Assembly (NCBI RefSeq): GCF_003265995.1
Contig: NZ_MVJN01000004.1
Location: 124,001-188,000, forward strand
Length of the DNA stretch: 64,000 bases
Source: Legionella quinlivanii
GTDB lineage: Bacteria; Pseudomonadota; Gammaproteobacteria; Legionellales; Legionellaceae
Direction of reading: 5' to 3'
Shown: in pieces, positions 1 to 9,200 of the stretch
Numbering within the stretch: position 1 is the first letter of the stretch
How the letters are laid out: every line of letters begins with the position of its first letter
The notes under the pieces: model-generated
Told to the model about the DNA's origin: nothing
The model's input: only the letters and a program-made list of their open reading frames with translations
The model's database searches: none
Translations under genes and position numbers: made by a program

Positions 1-1
1 G

Positions 2-1033
2 AAATATGCAGCCCGTGCTATTCAATTGGCCAGGGAACTGACTGATGTGGATTATGAGGCCGAGTTTATTAATCGTTTATCTGAGGTTCCCTCAAACCTG
101 CCCGAGTTTGCCAATGGAGCGCGAATTTATGAGTTATTCATCAAACCATTGGTCATTGATTTATTTAAGGTTTCAGCGCATCTGGCTGTCAGTCTTCCTT
201 TCGGCGAATACAAGGAATCGGAATCCATCCCCATATTTTGTTACGAGGTTAATTTGAGAGAATCAAAACAGGCTGAAGCGGGTAAAGTCAAACTGTTTTC
301 GGGCCTGATGGATGTTCGATCGCAAATTACCGGGGAATCAATACAGGTCTGGTATGCGCTGCTTTATCAGGGAGACCAGAACCTCATCTGCGCCATTCGT
401 AGTCCAGACCCTCAACTTGAAACAGTCGAGAATGAATTATTTGAGTTATTCGAAAAGGGAGAAATTTTTGAGCTGGTCAAATTATTTGAACAACATTTTG
501 GCGAGGCAACGACGTCTCTTCGTGACCTCTTCCATGATATGAAGTTAAAAATTACTGGCCAGATTTTATCCTCAGTTACCGGCGAACTGGAAAATCGCTA
601 TCATGAGTTCATGAACAACAATGCAGCACTCCTTTACTTCATCTCGGATCTGCATATGCCAATGCCGAAGGTGGTAGCGCAGTCAATAGCTTATATTGTC
701 AATAAAGACCTGTTTGACTACTTCAATAATGAAGAAAGAAATCCCGAAGTGTTGGAAAATCTGTTTCAACTGATCAAACGCTTTAATATTTCCCTGGATG
801 ATTCCATTCGATTTCGTGCCGGACATTTAATAAAGCACTATGCGATACAACTCGAAAATCAGCCTGAGAATAGTGAGTTACTGACTGAACTGGTTGATTT
901 CATTAAGCAGCTGAATGCGCTGCCGCTTCAGATCAATTACTGGCATCTGCAGAATGTGACAAAGCGGCTTCTTGCCGATAATCCTGAACCCCTGCTGAAA
1001 TCCCTCGGCGAAGCACTTAATCTGGAGGTCTGA
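2..1033 (+). CDS. C-terminal part of a GH57/DUF3536-type glycoside hydrolase (5' truncated by the window)
   Basis: The frame is open to the first base, so the true start lies upstream; the TTG at 26 is not a convincing start. The visible ~343 residues are mostly helical and resemble the DUF3536 region that follows a GH57 catalytic domain in bacterial alpha-glucan enzymes. The GH57 catalytic part is not visible. The stop overlaps the treY start by one base (TGATG), so the two are translationally coupled, which supports a shared role in alpha-glucan or trehalose metabolism. The family is assigned by resemblance and by its usual pairing with treY; the substrate is not known. Confidence 0.6.
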   Translation, partial: KYAARAIQLARELTDVDYEAEFINRLSEVPSNLPEFANGARIYELFIKPLVIDLFKVSAHLAVSLPFGEYKESESIPIFCYEVNLRESKQAEAGKVKLFSGLMDVRSQITGESIQVWYALLYQGDQNLICAIRSPDPQLETVENELFELFEKGEIFELVKLFEQHFGEATTSLRDLFHDMKLKITGQILSSVTGELENRYHEFMNNNAALLYFISDLHMPMPKVVAQSIAYIVNKDLFDYFNNEERNPEVLENLFQLIKRFNISLDDSIRFRAGHLIKHYAIQLENQPENSELLTELVDFIKQLNALPLQINYWHLQNVTKRLLADNPEPLLKSLGEALNLEV

Positions 1034-3288
1034 TGACTATTCCACTGACCAGCTACCGCCTGCAGCTTCACAAACAGTTTGGCTTCAAGGAAGCTATCAA
1101 TATACTTCCTTATTTGCATCAGCTTGGTATCAGCGATGTCTACAGTTCTCCTCTTTTACAGGCACAGCCTGGAAGCATGCACGGTTATGATGTTATCAAT
1201 TATCAGCAGCTGAATGAGGAATTGGGAGGAGAAGAAGCCTTTATTCAATTTACCGAAGCCCTGGCCAACTACGGAATGGGTCTTTGTGTGGATATTGTGC
1301 CCAATCACATGGCAGCCAGCCCGAACAACGCACTTTGGCAGGATGTCGCCAATAAACATCAGAACTCCACTTATAGTGATTTTTTTGATATCAAATGGGA
1401 TTCATCGGATAAGAACAAACTGACTTACCGGCGTTTTTTTGATATCAATGAATTGGTGTGTATGAATACAGAACGAGAAGCTGTGTTCACCCATATTCAT
1501 AAACTGATTCTTGAGTTAATCAGGATGGGTAAAATTCAGGCTTTACGTGTGGATCATATCGACGGTTTACGACAGCCTTTGGCGTATTTAAAGAAGCTGC
1601 AGGAAGAAATTGGCAGGGATTTTTATGTGATAGTCGAAAAAATTCTTGGATTTGAAGAAACCTTACCACCTTCATGGCCAGTTGCAGGAACCACCGGTTA
1701 CGACTGGCTTAATCATATGAATCAGATTTATATTGACCCCAAAGGACTTCAAAAACTTTATACGGTTTATCAGAAGCTATGCGATAAACCCCAGCGGTCT
1801 GAGGAAATACGGGTACAATCACTAAAGCTAGTAATAAAAAAGCTGTTTGAAAAAGAATTTAACAGGCTGCATTCTACACTTATCCCAATCCTTAATGACT
1901 ATGATCCTCAAAAAACAGGCGATTTTTTGCTGGAATTTTCGAGCAGAATGCCGGTTTACCGGTTATATCATCAACCTGACAGCTATGCGTTTGCAGAAAA
2001 AATTCTGGAATCCATTCTGAGTCAATTGCCAGCCGAACATCGGGAGCTGGGCCTTTTATTTAAGAGTCTACTGCTTGATCAGTATCCTGAATGCTTTGAT
2101 GCTTTGAGAAAAAAGCAGTGGCAACAGTGGCGAAATGATTGGGAGGTCTTCAGTGGTCCGGTAATGGCGAAAGGCTTTGAGGATACAGCGGGCTACAATG
2201 ACACGGCCTTACTTTCATTGTATGAGGTGGGTAGCTCTCCTGAATTAAATGCACACTGCGGTAATCTTGCCCTCTTTCATGAATTCATTATTTCACGCCA
2301 AACCCATTGGCCGTATAGTTTCAATACGAGTTCCACACATGATACCAAACGAAGTGAAGACCTTCGTGCGCGCCTGAATGTTTTAAGTGAATTAGCCAAT
2401 GAGTGGAACGAGCGGCTCAGGCAATGGCAAGCCCACAATCAATCCAGGAAAACAGAACTTGAGACGCTTGTAGCTCCTGATCCTGTCGATGAAATTGCCA
2501 TGTATCAATCTCTGTTAGGGATCTGGCCATTACCATCCGGGGAGTGTGATTACGAGCAGCGGCTTGAGCAATTTTTTGTTAAAGCAATGCGTGAGCGTAA
2601 ACAACACTCAAGCTGGTTTGAACCCAAAGAAAACTATGAGAAGGCTTGTCTTAGTTTTCTGAATCAAATTCTGAAAGATAAGCGCTTTATAAACAACTTC
2701 TCTGATTTTGCCAGAAAAGCGGCTTTTTTCGGAATGTATAATTCCTTGTCACAAATCCTGATTAAATTCACCACCCCAGGGGTTCCCGATCTTTATCAGG
2801 GTAATGAAACCTGGCGTTTCGACCTGGTGGATCCGGATAATCGGCGTCCTGTAGATTATGAGAAACTAAAAAATTTAGCCAGTGATGAGGCTTTATCAAG
2901 CCTGCTCACTCACTGGCAGGATGGACGAATCAAATTCAATTTGACTCGTCAGCTGCTTCATCTGCGGAAACAATATAAAGCCTTATTGACCGAAGGCAAT
3001 TATCAGCCCTTAACGGTCGAAGGAACACTGAGCAGGCATCTTATTGCTTTCCAGCGTGAATACCAAGGGGCTGTGCTAATCATCATCGCTTGCCGCTGGT
3101 TCAGCGGTATTCTGGACTTTGATGAACCCTGGGATAAGGTAAAGTTTTCTAATGAAAAACTCTCCGGGATTGCCGGTGGAGACTATCATTCCTTGTTAAC
3201 ACAGCGAAAATTGAAGTCCACGGACAAGTATTTGCTAATTAGCGATATTTTAAAAGAACTGCCTTTTGAAGTTCTGATAGGTAAATAG
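1033..3288 (+). CDS. treY: Malto-oligosyltrehalose synthase (GH13)
   Basis: TreY converts the reducing end of maltooligosaccharides to an alpha,alpha-1,1-linked trehalosyl end in the cytoplasm; TreZ then releases trehalose. The 751-aa length fits the family. GH13 signatures are present in order: CVDIVPNHMA (near residue 85), ALRVDHIDGL with the nucleophile Asp (near 174), YVIVEKIL with the acid/base Glu (near 200), and SSTHDTKRSEDLRARL (near 435), which is typical of TreY. The C-terminal PGVPDLYQGNE and DPDNRRPVDY motifs are also TreY-like. The start overlaps the upstream stop by one base. No treZ is visible, so it probably lies upstream of the window. There is no signal peptide. Confidence 0.95.
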   Translation: MTIPLTSYRLQLHKQFGFKEAINILPYLHQLGISDVYSSPLLQAQPGSMHGYDVINYQQLNEELGGEEAFIQFTEALANYGMGLCVDIVPNHMAASPNNALWQDVANKHQNSTYSDFFDIKWDSSDKNKLTYRRFFDINELVCMNTEREAVFTHIHKLILELIRMGKIQALRVDHIDGLRQPLAYLKKLQEEIGRDFYVIVEKILGFEETLPPSWPVAGTTGYDWLNHMNQIYIDPKGLQKLYTVYQKLCDKPQRSEEIRVQSLKLVIKKLFEKEFNRLHSTLIPILNDYDPQKTGDFLLEFSSRMPVYRLYHQPDSYAFAEKILESILSQLPAEHRELGLLFKSLLLDQYPECFDALRKKQWQQWRNDWEVFSGPVMAKGFEDTAGYNDTALLSLYEVGSSPELNAHCGNLALFHEFIISRQTHWPYSFNTSSTHDTKRSEDLRARLNVLSELANEWNERLRQWQAHNQSRKTELETLVAPDPVDEIAMYQSLLGIWPLPSGECDYEQRLEQFFVKAMRERKQHSSWFEPKENYEKACLSFLNQILKDKRFINNFSDFARKAAFFGMYNSLSQILIKFTTPGVPDLYQGNETWRFDLVDPDNRRPVDYEKLKNLASDEALSSLLTHWQDGRIKFNLTRQLLHLRKQYKALLTEGNYQPLTVEGTLSRHLIAFQREYQGAVLIIIACRWFSGILDFDEPWDKVKFSNEKLSGIAGGDYHSLLTQRKLKSTDKYLLISDILKELPFEVLIGK

Positions 3289-3347
3289 TTCTTGCCTTAA
3301 GTTTTTTTTGACATTAAAACCTATAAGTGGCGCCCTCGCCCCTGAGG

Positions 3348-3462
3348 GCATTGCCATTAAGTTAAGGACTTCTGTCATTCCCGCGAAAGGCGGGAATCTA
3401 TTTCTCAGGGTAATTCCTAACTTTGTTTGCAAGATGGATTTCCGCCTGCGCGGAAACGACAC
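3348..3462. repeat. Divergent copy of the GCCATTAAGTTAAG palindromic repeat
   Basis: The segment begins with GCCATTAAGTTAAGGACTTC, then an inverted CCCGC/GCGGG hairpin, and ends with a second hairpin. It is a diverged relative of the elements at 20170, 43083 and 54047. It lies between the convergent treY and amylase genes, where its hairpins could act as a bidirectional terminator. Confidence 0.6.
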
Positions 3463-4839
3463 TTATTCAGCAACATAAATTGCCAGCGCATCATTAGCTT
3501 CTATTCTGGCCGTAAATTTTCCCTTTTTATCGACCTGATAAGTCCCTGCAGTACAATTTCCCTGCGAATCGAGATTACCGTGAATCACATCACAATAAAC
3601 CCCGGCAGGTAAAGACGTCTTGAATGTTTCAGTAATTGCAAACTCTTCGTGATTAATTACCAGAAATCCTTTATCACCACGCCCAAATGCAATGGCATTA
3701 CTTTCATTCGTCCACCAGTCAGTCAAAGCGGTATCAAATACTGCATTATAAAATTTAACCATATTCTTGATTGCAGGAAAGCGGTGCTGGCAAACCCAAT
3801 CCCTGGAGCAAACGGTAGTGACCGGAGGTCCGGCGTCAATGTGATTAAATCGATAACCTGAATACACGTTCGGTGAGCCATAGGGATGTGCCAGCATAAA
3901 AATATTCGCCAGCAGATAATTTTCTGTCTCCTTATAACTCAATGTGGAATTATTTCGCTCTGTATCCCAGTTATCGATAAAACTGCGGGCAATATTACCC
4001 GGTAAATAGCCCCAGGCTTCGCCAAAGGATTTTAAGTAAGCCAGTTTTTCACGTTCAAAAATACGTTTGAGGTCGCGTCCATAGCGAAATTCGTCTAAAT
4101 CACCCAAATGGCGATATTCCAGTGGATTAACCGCTTCTCCCTCGCTGTATATTACCTCCTGAACCCAAAAGATATTTTTGACAAGCCGCCCCCGAATCGC
4201 AGTAAGATCATCAGCAGAGATATGTTTAGCAGCATCAATACGAAATCCGTCAACATTCAAAGCGATCAGATGATTTAAAAATGAGGCGATCTTACCGCGG
4301 ACATAATCACTGCCTGTATCCAAATCCGCTAAAGAATCCAGCTCGCAGTTTTGTACATTATCCCGATCAGAATAATCATTAATATTCGTGCGGCACCAAT
4401 GAAAATCCTGCACCTGATAAGTGCCAGGATAATCATATTTACTGTAGCGGGTTCCTTTAGTACCTACTCCATAGCCTCTGGTCATATGATTTATCACCAC
4501 ATCCACAATCACTTTGACACCCGCCGCATGGCATTGTGTAATCATGTTTTTAAAAGATGATTCATCTCCTAATCGCCCGGCTATCTGATAACTGACGGGT
4601 TGATAGGATGTCCACCATTGCGGCCCGCGAATATGCTCCTGAACAGGAGAAATTTCAACATAGCCGTATCCTGTTTTTGCAAGCATTGCGCATTCTTTTG
4701 CCACAGAGTCAAAGGGCCACTGGAACAGTGTGACGGTCACTTTTTTCCTGCCGTTCAATTGAGAGTTATGGGCCCAACTGCATTCTGTGAAACTGAAAAT
4801 TATACAAAAAAACACTATCCAATACGTCCATTTATACAT
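3463..4839 (-). CDS. Secreted alpha-amylase, GH13 (actinobacterial/animal-like type)
   Basis: This predicted secreted amylase hydrolyses alpha-1,4-glucan. The first ~23 residues are a hydrophobic signal peptide ending near CSWA-H. The GH13 core shows VIVDVVINHMT (region I), DGFRIDAAKHI with the nucleophile Asp (region II) and FWVQEVIY with the proton-donor Glu (region III). Region IV reads FIDNWDTERNNSTLSYK, whereas relatives have F(V/I)DNHDTERN; the normally invariant His is Trp (codon TGG on the minus strand near 3970) and the Asp is kept. FMLAHPYGSP follows as in animal-type enzymes. In Legionella such enzymes usually leave by type II secretion. Activity could be altered by the His loss. 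Confidence 0.88.
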   Translation of the reverse strand: MYKWTYWIVFFCIIFSFTECSWAHNSQLNGRKKVTVTLFQWPFDSVAKECAMLAKTGYGYVEISPVQEHIRGPQWWTSYQPVSYQIAGRLGDESSFKNMITQCHAAGVKVIVDVVINHMTRGYGVGTKGTRYSKYDYPGTYQVQDFHWCRTNINDYSDRDNVQNCELDSLADLDTGSDYVRGKIASFLNHLIALNVDGFRIDAAKHISADDLTAIRGRLVKNIFWVQEVIYSEGEAVNPLEYRHLGDLDEFRYGRDLKRIFEREKLAYLKSFGEAWGYLPGNIARSFIDNWDTERNNSTLSYKETENYLLANIFMLAHPYGSPNVYSGYRFNHIDAGPPVTTVCSRDWVCQHRFPAIKNMVKFYNAVFDTALTDWWTNESNAIAFGRGDKGFLVINHEEFAITETFKTSLPAGVYCDVIHGNLDSQGNCTAGTYQVDKKGKFTARIEANDALAIYVAE

Positions 4840-4980
4840 ATTTTTGATCCTTATATATTGCTTTCATGGTAAACAAGTAATATTGGCGATAAATTGTATA
4901 AATGAAATACAGCCATTCCCGATTAAATTAATTGGTAATCTGTATTAAATAGTGCTTTATCCGTATGCGTATAAACCATT

Positions 4981-5808
4981 TCATTTGGCAGAGGTCTTTT
5001 TACGGGAGCTGCCCTCTTTCTCTTTACTCTTCTTACCCATGCTTTTTTTCAAGAGACTGATAAAATCAACCACATCATCTTTCTGCTGGCTTTTTGCCGC
5101 TTTTCGCGGACTTTTACTCAATTCCTCTGTCTTCGAATCAAGCCATTTTTGCAGGGCTTCACGGTAATCGTCATGGTATTTTTCAGGCTCCCATTTGTTA
5201 CTCATGTCCTCAATTAATGAAACGGCCATTTTTATTTCCCGATCGCTGATTTTATAATTTTTTAAACTGTCCGAAGGGAAGCCCAGGTCGCTTTCGTCAC
5301 GTATTTCATCTTTAAAATGAATCAGATTAAGCACTAATGCATTATCATGCGGCAGTATTAAACTTAAATATTCCTTTGTGCGGATAATGACACGGGCGAC
5401 CCCTGCTTTTTTGGTTTTCTTCAATGCTTCCCGGAGTAAGACGTAGGCCTTTTTATTTTTGCTCTCAGGAACGATATAATAGGCTTTGTCAAAATAAAGA
5501 GGATCGATTTCCTTAGCGTCAATAAATTCATCAATATCAATGGATTTAAAAACGTCAGGCCCTGCTTTTTCAAAAGCTTGTTCATCAACCACAACATAAT
5601 GATCTTTTTCATATTCATACCCCTTTACGACATTATTCCAGTCAACTACTTCACCAGTATTACTATTAACACGCTGATAACGAATACGTGCATGATCTTT
5701 GGCATCAATTAAATGAAAACTTAAGCTTTTTCGTTCCTCAACCGATACAATTCCAACAGGAATAGAAACCAGACCAAAAGAGATATCCCCTTTCCATATC
5801 GCCCTCAT
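4981..5808 (-). CDS. ku: Prokaryotic Ku protein for non-homologous end joining
   Basis: Bacterial Ku forms a homodimeric ring that binds DNA double-strand ends and recruits LigD. The protein opens MRAIWKGDISFGLVSIPVGI, the family hallmark. The core includes ARIRYQRVNSNTGEVV and an LILPHDNALVLNLIHFKDEI segment typical of the Ku barrel. The length (275 aa) is normal. The tail is lysine/serine rich (KKSMGKKSKEKEGSSRKK), like the extended DNA-binding tails of many bacterial Ku proteins. No ligD is visible in the window, so the partner ligase must lie elsewhere. The start ATG at 5808 fits the conserved N-terminus. Confidence 0.95.
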   Translation of the reverse strand: MRAIWKGDISFGLVSIPVGIVSVEERKSLSFHLIDAKDHARIRYQRVNSNTGEVVDWNNVVKGYEYEKDHYVVVDEQAFEKAGPDVFKSIDIDEFIDAKEIDPLYFDKAYYIVPESKNKKAYVLLREALKKTKKAGVARVIIRTKEYLSLILPHDNALVLNLIHFKDEIRDESDLGFPSDSLKNYKISDREIKMAVSLIEDMSNKWEPEKYHDDYREALQKWLDSKTEELSKSPRKAAKSQQKDDVVDFISLLKKSMGKKSKEKEGSSRKKTSAK

Positions 5809-5925
5809 GGTTTTTTCTCCTGATTTTCATGTCTATTTTTTAATTATAGGAAATCTCTCAGGTTTGGACTGAATTTAAAGAATCCGGGAGTGTTCATTAA
5901 ACTGTGTCATTACCCACAGGCACGC

Positions 5926-6010
5926 CGTCATCTCGAACGCAGTGAGAGATCTCTCCGAATGCTGGCACAAACCAAGATTTGGGAGATCTCTCACTGCGTT
6001 CGAGATGACA
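5926..6010. repeat. Long perfect palindrome (family B)
   Basis: Two arms of about 27 bp are perfect inverted complements (5926-5953 and 5983-6010), each containing GAACGCAGTGAGAGATCTC or its complement, separated by a ~30-bp loop. It lies in the 442-bp gap between the divergent Ku and giant repeat-protein genes. Related palindromes occur at 6063 and 27431. It would form a strong RNA or cruciform hairpin. Confidence 0.8.
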
Positions 6011-6062
6011 TGGCAGAATTCCGAAAGTCTTATTTACTCAGCATGCACATAAATAATGTCAG

Positions 6063-6145
6063 GTAACTCACTACGTCATCCCGAGCACAGCGAGGGATCT
6101 CCCTGCAGTTGCACGCACTCCGATCGGGATGACGTGGGGAGTTAC
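6063..6145. repeat. Second palindromic repeat in the Ku upstream gap (family B)
   Basis: Arms containing ACGTCATCCCGA (near 6073) and TCGGGATGACGT (near 6124) are inverted complements, flanked by AACTC and GAGTT. The centre keeps AGCGAGGGATCTCC as in family B. The rest of the 5809-6250 gap is AT-rich and probably holds the promoters for both divergent genes; I cannot place them exactly. Confidence 0.65.
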
Positions 6146-6250
6146 AATGGCAGTTTATTGTTAAATTTTATATCAAATTTGCACATCATTTGACTAAGAA
6201 TTATAAAATAAATACAATATGCCTGTCCTCGACTAACCAGACTGGCTAAG

Positions 6251-9200
6251 ATGATTGAATTACTGATTGAGGCTGCACACGCGCTGGGTCACTTTTTGTT
6301 TGTTGTATTGAGTGGATTGAAACGAATTGGAGAAATTTGCTTTTATTTTACCCGGGATACATTTAGAGCACACTTCAACCTGATTGCTCAAAAGACAGCA
6401 CCATTTGAGCAGGAAATTCTCAGGAAAACGCCTCCCAAGCCGTCTGATTTAAATATTCTAGGTCAACTTGCCCTAACCATCATTCCGGTAACGATTGTGA
6501 GCTGGGTATTGGCATTAACCCTTGCGCCGCTTATTTATAATTCAAGCCTGCTCCTAATCAGTTTTTTCATCCGCGCAACCAATCTGGCTCTTCTGGATAT
6601 ACCGGAGAAAAAATTGCCCTCCCCCGAAGGCAGCATGCCCTGGTATCGGGTAGTTTATGGCCTGCCAGGATTGTTATTCGGCACAGCACTAGGCCTTGTC
6701 TCAGCCGGGATTATCGGTCTTGCTCGCAGCGTTACCAACAGTTTTAAAACAATTCCGCACAGCTTTGCTTCTGTTGTCAATCTGGCCCTTGACGAAGACG
6801 ATGAATTTGAGGACTGGGGTTTAAATCAGGACAAACGCCCTTTTGCTCAAAAATATATCCTGGGGGCTTTTGGCCTCCTGCTTGGAGGAATGGCGGGTGT
6901 CATTGGATTTGGAGTTGTCGGTATTGGGCGGGTTATTAGTAATTCCTTTAAAACCACGCGGGCTATTTTCATTTCAGAAATCAACCTGGTTCTGGATTCC
7001 GAAATTGAGGTAAAGGACAAGCGTTCCTGGACGCAAAAATACTTATTAGGGGCGATGGGAATTCCATTTGGGGTTTTTTTAGGCACTGTGGGCTTCCTCA
7101 CCATTGGTTTTTCTCGAATTATCAGCAACTCATGGCAAACAACGAGAGGTCTTGCGATTTCCGGCGCCAATCAGCTAAGACATTCCGATGAACAATTGTC
7201 GGGCGGATTATCAGACGATCACCGAAGTGCTCTGCATCGATACGTTCTGGGCTTTCCGGGGCTTATCATTGGTGTCTTTGCCGCCCTATTGGCCATTGGC
7301 GTCAGCAGCATCAGGCGGATAATTATTGAAAGTGCCAAAACAACAGCTGCCGTTTTTATTGAAATAAGCCAATTCGCATTGGAAGAAGAGGAGGACGCCC
7401 ATTCCCTTCTCCCCGATCTTCGACCCGAACGGCGCTTTGTTGATCGCTTCCTGTTTGGCGCTCCGGGGCTGGTGCTGGGTACTATCGCCGGAAGTTTGTC
7501 TTTTCTGGTGATTGTTGCTGCCCGAATAATCAAAAATTCAGCAGAAAGCGCAATCCTTGGATTTGCCGCAGTGACCAATCTCGCACTGGATGAAGAAGAC
7601 GAATTGGATGAAGGTAAACTTGTTAATGACAAACGAAGCTTTGCCAATCGATATATTTTAGGGGGATTTGGTCTTCTTTTAGGGACGGCTGCCGGAACAC
7701 TCGGTTTTACAACCGTCCTTTTGGGCAGAATCATCCATAATTCAATTCAGACAGCAATTAGCGTCAGCGGTTCTGCTTACAAATTGGCCCTCAATCGTCA
7801 GAGCAATGCTGTTGAAGAGGATCAAAGACCGGGTTTTCACAAATATGTGCTTGGGCTCCCGGGCTTAGTCCTCGGGTTATTTACAGGTACATTGGCCTTT
7901 ACCATCGGCTGCATCCAGCGAGTGATAAGCGAAAGCATCGTCTCACTGCAGGAAGCGTTTATTGTTGTGGTGAATCAGGCATTACCAGAGGCTGTGGAGC
8001 TTGACGATAGCAAACGACATCCAGTCGATCGTTTTATCTTTGGAAGTTTAGGTTTAGCCGGCGGGGCTATACTTGGTTTTGCAGGCTTTCTGGCCATTGG
8101 GATCGCCCGTGTCATCGTCAGCTCCGCAGAGAGTGCCGCGCATAGTTTTGCATCGGTAACTAATCTGGCACTGCATAAAGAAGACCGCTTCAAAACATGG
8201 GGGTTAAAACAGGACAAACGTCCTCCTCATATCACCTATGGTCTGGGATTTCCCGGTATTATTCTGGGTGGAATTGCCGGTATGGTCGGCTTTATTGATG
8301 TCGCTTTCGGGCGAATTATCAGCAATTCATTTCAAACGGCATTCAGTCTCAGCGTTTCGGCAATTAATATCGTAGTGCATAAGGAAATTAAAGCCGGTCT
8401 GCAACATGAAACCCGCTCTCCCTTCCGTACCTATGTACTCGGCCTTCCGGGTTTAATCATTGGGGTGATTCCTGCGGCAATCAGTTTTCTAATCGCCGGT
8501 TTAAGACGAGTGATTATTGAAACTGCGAAGACCGGTAAAGAAGTTGCCGAACTCATTGTCGATAAAGCGCTTCCCGAAAACTTAAAGAATAAAAAACCAG
8601 CGCAGCAACGCCTGTTCTATGATATCTATCTTTTTGGTGCAGCGGGTTTTATTGCCGGTTCAGTCATCGGAGGCATGGGATTTCTTGCAGTCGGAGCAAT
8701 TCGTGTTATCAGTAATTCACTGGAAAGCGCTTTTCGTCTGACGATAAGCGCTATCAATGCCGTGAATTATGATGAGGAGACTATTGCAGGCGATTTGCAG
8801 CATGACCCTCGCAGTGGGGCACGCAAGTTTGGCTTTGGATTCCCCGGTTTAATTTTAGGAAGCATCACTGCGTCTATCGCCATACTATTTACAATCGCCA
8901 GGCGTATGGTGATTGAAAGCGCTATTTCTGGCAGTGTCGTATACGAAGCCGTGGTCAATGAAGCACGTTCGGTAAGAGTAAAAGAGAGCGCGAAAACAGA
9001 AAGATCCTTAGTCAATCAGGTTTTAGGGCTGCCAGGCATCCTTGCAGGACTGGCAGTTGGTGCAATAGGTTTCGGTCTGATTGGAGCCAGACGCATAGTG
9101 ACAAATAGTGCGGCAAGCTTCATTCATGTCCTAATCTCCACGACCAATCTGGCACTTGATCCAGAAGACGAGAATACAGAATATGGATTGAAAAAGGACT

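Noticed and set aside
4981-5808. A complete NHEJ operon with LigD
   Set aside because: Only Ku is present; no ATP-dependent ligase, polymerase or nuclease motif is found on either strand of the window.
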